This document shows positions 1-8,141 of a stretch of DNA of 34,656 nucleotides, one piece after another (position 1 is the first letter of the stretch; each line of letters opens with the position of its first letter). The notes below the pieces were generated by a model. It worked only from the letters and a program-made list of their open reading frames with translations. It did no database searches and had not been told where the DNA came from. The stretch is taken from positions 1-34,656 of the forward strand of contig DATJVP010000029.1 of the NCBI GenBank assembly GCA_035581425.1, written 5' to 3'. The position numbers were made by a program, and so were the translations under genes. This DNA is from DASZHJ01 sp035581425 (lineage in GTDB: Bacteria > Pseudomonadota > Alphaproteobacteria > ATCC43930 > CGMCC-115725).

Positions 1-1
1 G

Positions 2-364
2 CCAGCACCGCCCGTAGGCGATGAGGCAATCGAGATCGCGCGAACCTAGATGGACGGCAGCGCCGTCAGCCAAGCGCAGGCATTCGCCGTCGAGCGGTAG
101 CGCGCAACCGGCGCACAAATCAGCGTTCGGGCGCGCGTGTCGGGCGTGCCACGCGCACACGGCTTCTTCGAAGGCTAAGCACTTTGCTGCCTTGCCGTAC
201 CCCGCCGAGCGGGTCGCAGTGCGCTCGGCTATCCAGGCGGACCATGCCTCTGCCGTGTCACGTGCTGGGCCGTTATCCGTGCCGCTGCCAAAATCGCCAA
301 ATTTGCCGAAATCCATGCGGGCATCGGCAGGGCATCGCTGCAGCGACGTGTCTGCCATCTTCAT
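2..364 (-). CDS. Hypothetical CxxC/HxC protein, truncated by window edge
   Basis: An open minus-strand frame runs off the left edge; 121 codons are visible. Start is uncertain: ATGs lie at 364 and 358, and another in frame about four codons upstream of 364. Visible features are an acidic/aromatic middle (AEAWSAWIAERT) and a C-terminal C84-x2-C87 ... H105 ... C113 arrangement that looks like a small zinc-binding ribbon, followed by LDCLIAYGRCW. Codon use is much less G/C-biased at third positions (AAA, TTT, GAT, TTA, GCA) than in all genes to the right. That, and its position at the 3' side of tRNA-Ser, suggests acquired DNA. I do not recognise a named family. The 239 bases between it and the tRNA gene hold no gene I can support; an overlapping minus-strand frame at 273-578 is Arg/Ala-rich and looks like a shadow. 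Confidence 0.55.
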   Translation of the reverse strand, partial: MKMADTSLQRCPADARMDFGKFGDFGSGTDNGPARDTAEAWSAWIAERTATRSAGYGKAAKCLAFEEAVCAWHARHARPNADLCAGCALPLDGECLRLADGAAVHLGSRDLDCLIAYGRCW

Positions 365-603
365 CGCTCGGTGCATGATGCGCGCACTCGCGGATGCGCG
401 GCGATCGCGCCGCGCCGCAAAGCCGTACTGCAAAAAGCGGCGACAGAGACGACAGCGCGACCCCCGCGCGCCATTCTGGACCGGAGTGTCGCGTCTCTGC
501 TGACGGCTCACGCCGCGATCGGCGCGCGAAGGCCGCGCAAAATGCGGCCCTTCTCGCGCCCCACCGGAGCACGGACAATACTTCAATAACAATGACTTGA
601 ATG

Positions 604-693
604 TGGCGGAGGGGGCGGGATTCGAACCCGCGATAGGGTTTCCCCTATGCACGCTTTCCAAGCGTGTGCCTTCAACCGCTCGGCCACCCCTCC
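604..693 (-). tRNA. tRNA-Ser(GGA)
   Basis: Reading the minus strand, a 7-bp acceptor stem (GGAGGGG / CCCCTCC) closes a class II tRNA of 90 nt with encoded CCA at 604-606. The anticodon arm CACGC-TTGGAAA-GCGTG places anticodon GGA at plus positions 657-659. The long variable arm (ATAGGG...CCCTAT) and T-arm GGTTCGAATCC are clear, as expected of tRNA-Ser. The 3' end faces the low-GC3 partial gene on the left, a usual configuration for an integration target. Confidence 0.97.
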
Positions 694-740
694 GGACCTT
701 GCCGGGAGCCCTCGCTGAGGGTGGGCGAGACTAGCGAAGG

Positions 741-775
741 CCGCCGCGGCACGCAATTCCGTTGCGCCGCGGCGG
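741..775 (-). terminator. Strong GC hairpin between secreted-protein gene and tRNA-Ser
   Basis: Arms CCGCCGCGGC (741-750) and GCCGCGGCGG (766-775) pair perfectly. An inner GCAA/TTGC stem extends the hairpin around a 5-nt loop, with a 2-nt bulge on one side. It lies just after the stop codon of the minus-strand gene ending at 797. There is no clear T-run, so it could be a Rho-independent terminator of weak type or only a 3'-end stabilising hairpin. Confidence 0.45.
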
Positions 776-796
776 GAACTTCGACCCGAGGTGAGC

Positions 797-1312
797 CTAT
801 TGCATCTTGAGGATGCACTGGCGGAACGCGTCGAAAACCGCGTTCACACCCTGGAGCGGTACCATCCAGTCCTGCGCATCGCTGCCGGGGAAACGCACCG
901 TCGCCTGGTTGCTGCTTCGGAACTCCTGCTCGAACTCGTCGAGCTGCGAGCGATTGATGGTGAACTCGAGGCCGGCGTCGCCGTCGTTGAAGTGCATGCC
1001 GGTCGCGGTCGCGTTCCACGGCGAATTCTGGTCGAACTGCATCATGACCTTTTGCTTCGCGCCGTCATCGATCTGCCAGCTGCTCTTGCCGAGCTGGATG
1101 GTGAAGGTGTCGTCACCAAAGAAATACTTCCATCCGAAATACTTGTCCTGCACCTGCGAGCTGACGCCGCAAACCGGCCGACCCGAGGTCGTGGTGCCCC
1201 CGAACGCCTCCCAAATCCCTGCCCTGCGTAGAACGTGCGTCTCCGCGACGGCCGATGAAGCAGCAAACCCCATCGCCAGGAGAAGCGCACCCGCGAACAT
1301 CCAACCTCTCAT
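797..1312 (-). CDS. Secreted/periplasmic hypothetical protein
   Basis: 171 residues. The N-terminus has a typical signal peptide (MRGWMFAGALLLAMGFAA..., predicted cut after SSAVA near residue 23). The mature part is rich in aromatics and has two cysteines (RPVCGVSS near residue 48 and RQCIL near the C-terminus) that could form a disulfide after export. The start at 1312 is supported by a G-rich ribosome-binding site (GAGGGGGG) about six bases upstream. I do not recognise a characterised family and assign no function. It is a single gene: a strong hairpin and a tRNA lie downstream, and the divergent gene begins at 1614. Confidence 0.8.
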   Translation of the reverse strand: MRGWMFAGALLLAMGFAASSAVAETHVLRRAGIWEAFGGTTTSGRPVCGVSSQVQDKYFGWKYFFGDDTFTIQLGKSSWQIDDGAKQKVMMQFDQNSPWNATATGMHFNDGDAGLEFTINRSQLDEFEQEFRSSNQATVRFPGSDAQDWMVPLQGVNAVFDAFRQCILKMQ

Positions 1313-1613
1313 CTCGAACCCCCCTCACTTGGCCCGCCCTCTTCGCCGCGAATCCGTCCTAGGCGAGCACGCTCGAGACGAATTACACGCCCTTGCCCGC
1401 GCCGATCGCTGGCTGGCGGGGGATACGTTACCAATTCGACGGCCGGGTGCAATAGAGGAGCGCCGAACCCCGGATTCCGCCGGTTTCTGCGCGCCGCCGG
1501 GGCTCTGCGCATCCGCTCCTGAGCAATTCCATTGCGCGGCCTCGCCGCCGTCCATAAGGTAGCGCCAATCCGGCCCCTACCGGGGGGACGGGGAAGCATA
1601 TTGGGGGCGCCGC
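1313..1613. other. Divergent intergenic region without gene
   Basis: 301 bases between the secreted-protein gene (minus, start 1312) and a small membrane protein (plus, start 1614). Apart from a G-rich ribosome-binding site just before 1614 and short GC-rich dyads near 1570-1590, I see no convincing -35/-10 pair, RNA gene or repeat. It presumably carries both promoters. Confidence 0.5.
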
Positions 1614-1919
1614 ATGATCGTGGGCCGAATTCTCGGCTGGCTGGTGCTCATCCTTGCCATCGCGGCGGAGGGAGCCGACCTCTTCGGGTTCTGGGACACC
1701 GGCGCCTATCGCGCCCACGCGCTCGGCGAGATCTGGAATTGGATCGACACCACGAGCCTGCAGCTCGCTGAGGCCGGCGTCTCCCGACACATTTCGCCGT
1801 GGCTGTGGAACTCCGTCATCATCGAGGTGCTGCAGTGGCCCGCAGCGCTCACGCTTGCGGCGCTGGGCTTGGTGCTGCTGTGGGTCTTCCGCAGGCGCGA
1901 GCGGCGCCGCCGACGCTAG
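1614..1919 (+). CDS. Small two-helix membrane protein
   Basis: 101 residues. A hydrophobic segment at about residues 5-22 and a second at about 68-90 suggest two membrane helices; the region between (GFWDTGAYRAHALGEIWNWID) is probably extracytoplasmic. The tail is very basic (FRRRERRRRR), which by the positive-inside rule would place the C-terminus in the cytoplasm. TTGGGGGCGCCGC precedes the ATG and supplies a G-rich ribosome-binding site. Its TAG stop lies inside CTAG, shared in opposite orientation with the stop of the DUF2339 gene, so the two converge with no spacer. Family unknown to me; role not inferable. Confidence 0.75.
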   Translation: MIVGRILGWLVLILAIAAEGADLFGFWDTGAYRAHALGEIWNWIDTTSLQLAEAGVSRHISPWLWNSVIIEVLQWPAALTLAALGLVLLWVFRRRERRRRR

Positions 1920-4531
1920 CCGCTCTCCGCGCGCGAGCTTGCGATCAGGCGCTGATAGAGATAGGCGAGCGCCACGAGGCTCGCGCCCAGCCCCAGGAAC
2001 GAGGCCGCGCGATAGAGGCCGGTGAGCGCCGCCATGTCGAAGACGAAGACTTTGATGGCGACCACCGCGCCGATCGCGAGGCCGCCGAGCCGCAGCTTTT
2101 CCGCATGCCGCGCGATCCCGAGCCCGAGCAACGCACCGCCGTAGATGAGCCAGGCGAGCGAATAGGCGTAGAGCTCCGCCGTGTCGGGTGCCGGCCCCGT
2201 GAGCACGCTCCCCTGGAACCAATGCCGGACCTCCAGCGTCAGATAGAGGAACCCCACCGCGAGGCCCGCGATCGCAACCGCCTGCGCAAGCCAGTCCGGC
2301 CGCTCCGCCCGCGGCGCGCGCGCGAAGAGGAAGAACATGATCGCCGGCAGCAGATAGGCAGGAAGCAGCGAATTCAGAATCGGGAGCGCACCCACGCCCT
2401 CGGGATTGGGCTCCGGCAGCAGCGGATTCGACACGAGCACCGAGACGAGTATCACCTGCGCCGCTGCTACGCCCGCAACGATACGCCAGGCGGGAACGCG
2501 GACTGCCTCAGAGAGCCCGATCGGGAACCGCAGCAGCGCATAACCGATCAGAAGCCAGGCCGTCGATTGCAGCCCTTGCTCGAAGAGCGAGTATCTGCCG
2601 CCGACGAGTGTGCCACCATTCGCGAAGTGATGGATCTCCAGCGAGACCAGCGCGAGCGCCAACGCGACGGTACCGCCCTCGAGCAGAAGCTGCGTCCGGT
2701 CGACCGTCTCCTCCCGCAGCAGCCGGGCCGCCGCCGCGAAGGCCGCGAACGGCACGCCATACAAATAGAGAATCTCGTTGAGGAGCGGCGTGCGCGAGAT
2801 GTCGTAGTTGAGGATCTCCCAATTCGGCAGGAGCCGTATCAGCACGGAGCTCGCGACCGTCGCCGCGAGCAGGCGATAGGCACGCGTGGGGACGCGGCGG
2901 TCTAGCGCGCCCAGAAGCGGCAGCTCCAGCGCGAGCGCCACGGTGAGCCAGCCCACGCGGAGCGAGAGCGTGATGGCGAGGCTGAGGCAGGCTGTCATCG
3001 CGACCGCATAGGCCGCGAGCGAGAGGCGGGCGTCGTCATGCTCGCGCGCCGGCGGCACCAGCCGCTCGACTGCAGCCAGCGCGAGCGCCGCCAGTGCAAG
3101 CGCGGCCCCTGCCCAGGGCAGGCTCTGCGCGAATTGCTCGGTCCGCCAATAGGTCGCCACCAGCAGCAGCGCCGGCGTCGCGGCCGAGACAGTCGCCCAG
3201 ACGATCGGGTTGGGTGCACGCCACAGCAGCGCGAATCCGCCGAAGCCGAAGATCGCCGCTATCACCGCGGCGAGGCCGAGATAAGCGCCGAGCCCACTCG
3301 AGGGCGGCAGCACCAGGAGATGCAGCCGCTCGAGATCGAGCTCGGTCCCCGGCGCGAAGCGCCAGAAAACGATAAGCACGCACTGCAGCAAAGCGCCAAT
3401 CCAGACGAGACGATCGAAGCGCGGATACCGCCACGCGATCCCTGCGTAGAGTGCGGCGAGAGCGGCGGCGAAGGCGAGCGAGCGCAGATCGTAGCCCGCG
3501 AGCTCCACGAGCCCCCACATCCCCAGCGCCGCCAGCCCCGACGCGACCCAGCCTGCGATGCGCCGGGGATTGAAGCCGGAGGCGTCGTCGACCGCGCCCG
3601 CGACGAAGAGGAAGAGGAGCGGCATCGCCAGCAGATAGGGCCCGAGCGTCCAGACGAGCTCGCTCCAGGTTAACATCGCCACGATGGCCCAGAAGCTCGC
3701 GCCCGCGAGCGCGAGCCAGGCAAGCCAGCCCCAGCCGCGCCAGCGCAAGAGTGCCGTGCTGCCCGCGGTGGCGACGGCGATGTAGCCGAGAAGGCCGAGC
3801 GGCGACGGCTCCGGCGTCGAGACCAGCATCGGAACCGCATAGACGCCGGCGATCCCGAGCCAGGCCATCATCACGCCATGCAGCAGCGACAGGAGTACCG
3901 TCGCGACGGCGACGACGGTCAGCAGCGCGAACGCCACGACGGGACCCAGGAAATGATAGAGCTCGTAGGCGGCGAAGATGCTCGCGAAGAGACTGACCGA
4001 GCCCGCCGAGGCAAGCGCCGCGGGGATGGTCTCCGTCCGCGTTGCGCCCACGAGCGGCAGATGCACGTCCCGCTCGCGTATCCATTCCGCAAGCACCCAC
4101 AGGAGAAGGCCGAGCAGAACCCCCGCGATAACGCGGGCTACCGGGCCGAACCAGCCCTGCTCGATCGAGTACTTCACCAGGAAGACCGCGCCGAGCGCCA
4201 AGGCGATGCCGCCGAGCCAGACGGCCCAGCGCTGCATCACCCGCGACTCCAGGCTCTCGCGCGCGACCGCGGGCGCCGGTGTGGCCGCCGGCGGCGGTGT
4301 CGCCGTCGGCTGCACCGAGGCCGGCGCAGGCTTGGGCGTGGGCGCGGGCGCAGCAACCGAAGTGGGCCGCGCTGCGGCATGCCCGCCCTCCAGCGCCGCG
4401 ACACGGCGGCCCAGCTCCGTGAGAAGCCGGTCGGTACGGCCGCGCTCGCGCAGGAAAAGCACCAGCAGTACCGGCACGCCAATGAGTGCCAGGAGCAGCA
4501 GCAAGCCCAGAAGAAGCAGGAATGCTTCCAC
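1916..4531 (-). CDS. DUF2339 polytopic membrane protein
   Basis: 871 residues starting at GTG (4531), preceded by GGGGAGGGGG. It begins with one membrane helix (residues 3-27), then a short coiled-coil-like stretch (RTDRLLTELGRRVAALEGG) and a Pro/Ala/Thr-rich linker (about 55-90). The rest is a very long series of hydrophobic helices, probably more than 20. This architecture matches the DUF2339 (COG5373) predicted membrane proteins, whose function is unknown. The motif RWAVWLGGIALALGAVFLVKY just after the linker is typical of the family. It lies 61 bases downstream of lepA on the same strand and may be co-transcribed. The end overlaps the convergent small gene in the CTAG tetranucleotide. Confidence 0.85.
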   Translation of the reverse strand: MEAFLLLLGLLLLLALIGVPVLLVLFLRERGRTDRLLTELGRRVAALEGGHAAARPTSVAAPAPTPKPAPASVQPTATPPPAATPAPAVARESLESRVMQRWAVWLGGIALALGAVFLVKYSIEQGWFGPVARVIAGVLLGLLLWVLAEWIRERDVHLPLVGATRTETIPAALASAGSVSLFASIFAAYELYHFLGPVVAFALLTVVAVATVLLSLLHGVMMAWLGIAGVYAVPMLVSTPEPSPLGLLGYIAVATAGSTALLRWRGWGWLAWLALAGASFWAIVAMLTWSELVWTLGPYLLAMPLLFLFVAGAVDDASGFNPRRIAGWVASGLAALGMWGLVELAGYDLRSLAFAAALAALYAGIAWRYPRFDRLVWIGALLQCVLIVFWRFAPGTELDLERLHLLVLPPSSGLGAYLGLAAVIAAIFGFGGFALLWRAPNPIVWATVSAATPALLLVATYWRTEQFAQSLPWAGAALALAALALAAVERLVPPAREHDDARLSLAAYAVAMTACLSLAITLSLRVGWLTVALALELPLLGALDRRVPTRAYRLLAATVASSVLIRLLPNWEILNYDISRTPLLNEILYLYGVPFAAFAAAARLLREETVDRTQLLLEGGTVALALALVSLEIHHFANGGTLVGGRYSLFEQGLQSTAWLLIGYALLRFPIGLSEAVRVPAWRIVAGVAAAQVILVSVLVSNPLLPEPNPEGVGALPILNSLLPAYLLPAIMFFLFARAPRAERPDWLAQAVAIAGLAVGFLYLTLEVRHWFQGSVLTGPAPDTAELYAYSLAWLIYGGALLGLGIARHAEKLRLGGLAIGAVVAIKVFVFDMAALTGLYRAASFLGLGASLVALAYLYQRLIASSRAESG

Positions 4532-4592
4532 CGACGCCCCCTCCCCTGCCGCTCATCTTCGACTGTGGGACCGCTTCGCGCAACCGCGAAGG

Positions 4593-6398
4593 CTAGGACT
4601 GGTCGCCCATCTTGAGGGCTGCGATGAAGGCGGATTGCGGGATCTCGACCTTGCCGAATTGCCGCATGCGCTTCTTGCCCTCCTTCTGCTTCTCCAGGAG
4701 CTTGCGCTTGCGGGTGATGTCGCCGCCGTAGCACTTCGCGAGCACGTCCTTGCGGAGCGCCTTGACGGTCTCGCGCGCGATGATGCGTCCGCCGATTGCG
4801 GCTTGGATCGCGATCTGGAAGAGCTGGCGCGGGATCAGATCCTTGAGGCGCTCGCAGAGCGCCCGTCCGCGCCGCTCCGCCTGCACGCGGTGCACAATGA
4901 GCGAGAGCGCGTCCACGGGCTCGCCGTTGACGAGGATGCTCATGAGCACGAGATCGCCCGCCTCGTAGCCTTGGATCTGATAGTCGAAACTCGCGTAGCC
5001 GCGGCTCACGGATTTGAGCCGGTCGTAGAAGTCGAAGACGACCTCGTTGAGCGGCAAGTGATAGACCACCATTGCGCGGCTTCCGGCGTAGGTCAGGTCC
5101 TTCTGCACACCGCGCCGCTCCTCGCAAAGCGCCAACACGGAACCCAGGAACTCGTCCGGCACCAGAATCGTCGCGCGGATCCAGGGCTCCTCGATGTGGT
5201 CGATCTTGACGGGATCGGGCATGTCCGCGGGGTTGTGCAGCTCCTTCATCTCGCCGTTGGTAAGATAGATACGATAGACGACGGAGGGCGCCGTCGTCAC
5301 GAGATCGAGATCGAACTCGCGCTCGAGCCGCTCCTGGATGATCTCGAGGTGAAGGAGACCCAGGAAGCCGCAGCGGAAACCGAAGCCCAGCGCCGCCGAG
5401 GTCTCGGGCTCGTAGTTGAAGCTCGCGTCGTTGAGGCGGAGCTTCGCGAGGCTCTCGCGGAGCTTGCCGTAATCGTTGGCGTCCGACGGAAAAAGTCCGC
5501 AAAAGACGACGGGCTGCACGGGGCGGAAGCCCGGCAGAGGCTCCGGCGCGGGACGGCGCTCTTCCGTCAGCGTGTCGCCGATGCGGCAATCCGCGACCGC
5601 CTTGATCCCCGCCGTGATGAATCCGACCTCGCCGGGGCCGAGCTCGTCGACGGGCGTTCCCTTGGGCGTGAAGATGCCGACGCGCTCGACGCTGTGACTC
5701 GCTCCCGTCGCCATCATGCGGATCTTGAGTCCAGGCTTGAGCACGCCGTCCTTGACGCGCACGAGCGTCACGACGCCGAGATAGGAATCGTACCAGCTAT
5801 CGATGAGCAGCGCCTTGAGCGGCGCAGCGGCATCGCCCTTGGGCGGCGGCAGGCGCTCCGTCAGTGCTTCCAGCACGCCCTCGATGTTGACGCCGGTCTT
5901 GGCGGAGATCTCGACGGCGCCCGAGGTGTCGAGGCCGATCACGTCCTCGATCTGCTGCTTGACGCGCTCGGGCTCGGCCGAAGGCAGGTCGATCTTGTTG
6001 AGGACGACAACGATCTCGTGCCCGGCATCGATTGCCTGGTAGACGTTGGCGAGCGTCTGCGCCTCCACACCCTGGCTCGCATCCACGACGAGAAGCGAGC
6101 CCTCGCAGGCTGCGAGCGAGCGGCTCACCTCGTAGGCGAAGTCGACGTGGCCCGGCGTATCCATGAGATTGAGCTCATAGGTCTCGCCGTTCCTGGCCTT
6201 GTAGGTGAGACGCACGGTCTGCGCCTTGATGGTGATGCCGCGCTCGCGCTCGATATCCATGCTGTCGAGCACCTGCTCGCGCATCTCGCGCTGCTCGAGC
6301 GCACCGCAGCGCTCGATCAAGCGATCGGCAAGCGTGGACTTGCCGTGATCGATGTGCGCGATGATCGCGAAATTGCGGATATGGGCGAGGTCGGTCAT
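4593..6398 (-). CDS. lepA: Elongation factor 4 (LepA)
   Basis: 601 residues, full family length. LepA is a ribosome-binding translational GTPase related to EF-G. The G domain is intact: G1 AHIDHGKST near residue 15, switch I RGITIKAQTV, G3 DTPGHVDF, G4 NKIDLP, G5 SAKTG. The LepA-specific C-terminal domain is present, with KRKLLEKQKEGKKRMRQFG and VEIPQSAF near the end, so the protein is complete. Start ATG at 6398 gives MTDLAHIRNFAIIAHIDHGKS, the normal N-terminus. The enolase-superfamily gene diverges from it across 132 bases. Confidence 0.98.
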   Translation of the reverse strand: MTDLAHIRNFAIIAHIDHGKSTLADRLIERCGALEQREMREQVLDSMDIERERGITIKAQTVRLTYKARNGETYELNLMDTPGHVDFAYEVSRSLAACEGSLLVVDASQGVEAQTLANVYQAIDAGHEIVVVLNKIDLPSAEPERVKQQIEDVIGLDTSGAVEISAKTGVNIEGVLEALTERLPPPKGDAAAPLKALLIDSWYDSYLGVVTLVRVKDGVLKPGLKIRMMATGASHSVERVGIFTPKGTPVDELGPGEVGFITAGIKAVADCRIGDTLTEERRPAPEPLPGFRPVQPVVFCGLFPSDANDYGKLRESLAKLRLNDASFNYEPETSAALGFGFRCGFLGLLHLEIIQERLEREFDLDLVTTAPSVVYRIYLTNGEMKELHNPADMPDPVKIDHIEEPWIRATILVPDEFLGSVLALCEERRGVQKDLTYAGSRAMVVYHLPLNEVVFDFYDRLKSVSRGYASFDYQIQGYEAGDLVLMSILVNGEPVDALSLIVHRVQAERRGRALCERLKDLIPRQLFQIAIQAAIGGRIIARETVKALRKDVLAKCYGGDITRKRKLLEKQKEGKKRMRQFGKVEIPQSAFIAALKMGDQS

Positions 6399-6530
6399 GG
6401 GGTCGGTCTACGAAGTGGCCAGGAACATAGGGGCGGACGAGCCGAGGCGCAATCGCCGCGCGCGCTGGTTCGAAGACCGCCGCCCGGATCGCGTGCTAAT
6501 CTAGGAGAGATTAACCATGAGGCAGCGCCC

Positions 6531-7625
6531 ATGAAGATCGCATCCATCGAGACTCGGATCGTGCAGCTTCCGGCGGAAGAGCCGCTGGCGGGGATGCCTG
6601 AGAATCCGGCGGCGACGCGGCCTTTCGTCACGCTGGAGATGCGGACGGACGACGGTGTCACAGGGATCGGCGTCACCTATTTCGGCGGTCCGCTGACACG
6701 CGCGTTGCGAGCGGCGGTCGATGCGCTGGGCGAGCTCGCGATCGGGGAGGACCCACTGCGCACCGAACGCATCGCGATGAAGCTCCACGAGGCCGCGAGC
6801 GCCTCCGGGCCCGCGGGCGTCTTCACCCTCGCGCTCTCCGCGATCGACATGGCGCTCTGGGACATCAAGGGGAAGGCGCTGGGAGAGCCGCTTTGGAAGC
6901 TTTTGGGCGGAGCACGCGAGCGCGTCCCGACCTATGCGAGCGGCGCGATGATGCGCGGGCTGACATTGGAGCAGACGATCGAGGCCGCAGGCCGGCTCAA
7001 GGAGAAGGGCTGGCGCGAGGCGAAGATGCAGCTCGCGCTTCCGGGACAGACCTCGCCCGCGCGCGAGATCGACCGCGCTCGCCGCGTGCGCGACGCGATA
7101 GGCCCCGAGATCAAGCTCATGATCGACATAAACCAGCGCTGGCGCGTCGACCAGGCGATCGATATCGGCCGCCGACTCGAGGACCTCGACCTCACCTGGC
7201 TCGAGGATGTGACGGTGGCTGACGACTTCGAGGGCCTCGCCCGTGTCACGGACGCGCTCGCGACGCCGGTCGCGGGCGGCGAATACGTCTGGGGCATCGT
7301 GCCCTTCCGCCACATGATCGAGGCCCGCTCTGTCGACATCGTCATGATCGACCTCGTGCGCGTCGGCGGGATCGGCCCCTGGCTCAAGGTCGCGGGCATG
7401 GCGGAAGCGCACAATCTTCCGGTGGTGAGCCATCTCATCCCGGAAGTGCACGTGCACTTGATCGGCGCGATCCCGAACGGCCTCACCGTCGAGTACATGC
7501 CCTGGCTAACGCGCCTCTTCCGCGAAGTACCGCAGCAGCAGAACGGTGAGCTCGTGATGCCGACGAAGCCGGGGCTCGGGCTCGAGTTCGATGCGGAGAC
7601 ATTGGGGCGGTATGCCGTTGCCTAG
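6531..7625 (+). CDS. Mandelate racemase/enolase-superfamily enzyme
   Basis: 364 residues. Enolase-superfamily enzymes abstract the proton alpha to a carboxylate with Mg2+ bound in the barrel. Metal ligands are clear: D199 (MIDINQRW), E225 (WLEDV) and E251 (AGGEYVW). The mandelate-racemase-type Asp-His dyad is D274 (MIDLVRVGG) and H301 (VVSHLIPE), and E321 (VEYMPW) is the C-terminal acid. On the second strand the usual K-x-K is K165-M-Q167, so the second lysine is missing (see findings). The start at 6531 has GAGG eight bases upstream; the frame stays open far upstream, antisense to lepA, but that part is not protein-like. Substrate unknown, perhaps an acid sugar; racemase, dehydratase and cycloisomerase are all possible. 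A small secreted-protein gene follows 30 bases later. Confidence 0.88.
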   Translation: MKIASIETRIVQLPAEEPLAGMPENPAATRPFVTLEMRTDDGVTGIGVTYFGGPLTRALRAAVDALGELAIGEDPLRTERIAMKLHEAASASGPAGVFTLALSAIDMALWDIKGKALGEPLWKLLGGARERVPTYASGAMMRGLTLEQTIEAAGRLKEKGWREAKMQLALPGQTSPAREIDRARRVRDAIGPEIKLMIDINQRWRVDQAIDIGRRLEDLDLTWLEDVTVADDFEGLARVTDALATPVAGGEYVWGIVPFRHMIEARSVDIVMIDLVRVGGIGPWLKVAGMAEAHNLPVVSHLIPEVHVHLIGAIPNGLTVEYMPWLTRLFREVPQQQNGELVMPTKPGLGLEFDAETLGRYAVA

Positions 7626-7655
7626 GGTTCACCAAAGTAGAGAGGAGAGACTGAG

Positions 7656-8054
7656 GTGAGACACACGATCATCGTCGGTCTGGCACTAATTCTTGGCATG
7701 GCAGGATCGAATTCAGGAGAGGCGCAGCCGATGACGACATCGACTCCAACGACAAGAATTCTTGCGATCGGAACGATCAATCCAGGCGTGGATCAGGCCA
7801 AAGTATCCGCGATCCTGCCGAATGAGGTCCGGGAAACCGTTGACCTCTATTTGGATGGAAAGATCGAGCAGTGGTATTCGCTGCAGGATCGCCCGGGCGT
7901 CGCATTCATCCTGAATGTCACGGACCCCGCTGCGGCACACGAGATGCTCGAGAAACTACCGCTTGGGCAGGCTCATCTCATGAGCTTCGAACTGATCCCA
8001 CTCGGCCCGCTCAAACCGCTTCGCCAGCTCCAAGGAATGATGCGACAGCCTTAG
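7656..8054 (+). CDS. Secreted muconolactone-isomerase-like small protein
   Basis: 132 residues, starting at GTG with a good GAGGAGAG site seven bases before. The N-terminal hydrophobic segment (HTIIVGLALILGMAG, then EAQ) looks like a signal peptide. The body (ILAIGTINPG..., LYLDGKIEQWYS, VAFILNVTD, EMLEKLPLGQ, FELIPLGPL) resembles the dimeric alpha/beta muconolactone-isomerase/YCII-like ferredoxin fold, but is exported. No enzymatic role can be claimed. Third-position composition is somewhat lower in G/C than in neighbouring genes. It lies 30 bases after the enolase-superfamily gene and may share its transcript. Confidence 0.7.
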   Translation: MRHTIIVGLALILGMAGSNSGEAQPMTTSTPTTRILAIGTINPGVDQAKVSAILPNEVRETVDLYLDGKIEQWYSLQDRPGVAFILNVTDPAAAHEMLEKLPLGQAHLMSFELIPLGPLKPLRQLQGMMRQP

Positions 8055-8141
8055 CCGGACCGGCGAAGCGGCCAGTACCAACGACGAAATTGACGCTGGA
8101 GCCCCTCGATGCAGGCCGCACACATGCCCTGCTGCGTGCCC

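Noticed and set aside
3978..6530. Very long open plus-strand frame antisense to DUF2339 and lepA, joined in frame to the enolase-superfamily gene
   Set aside because: The translation is low-complexity (Arg/Ala/Glu-rich) and mirrors lepA codon structure; the conserved enolase N-terminus begins at 6531 with its own ribosome-binding site.
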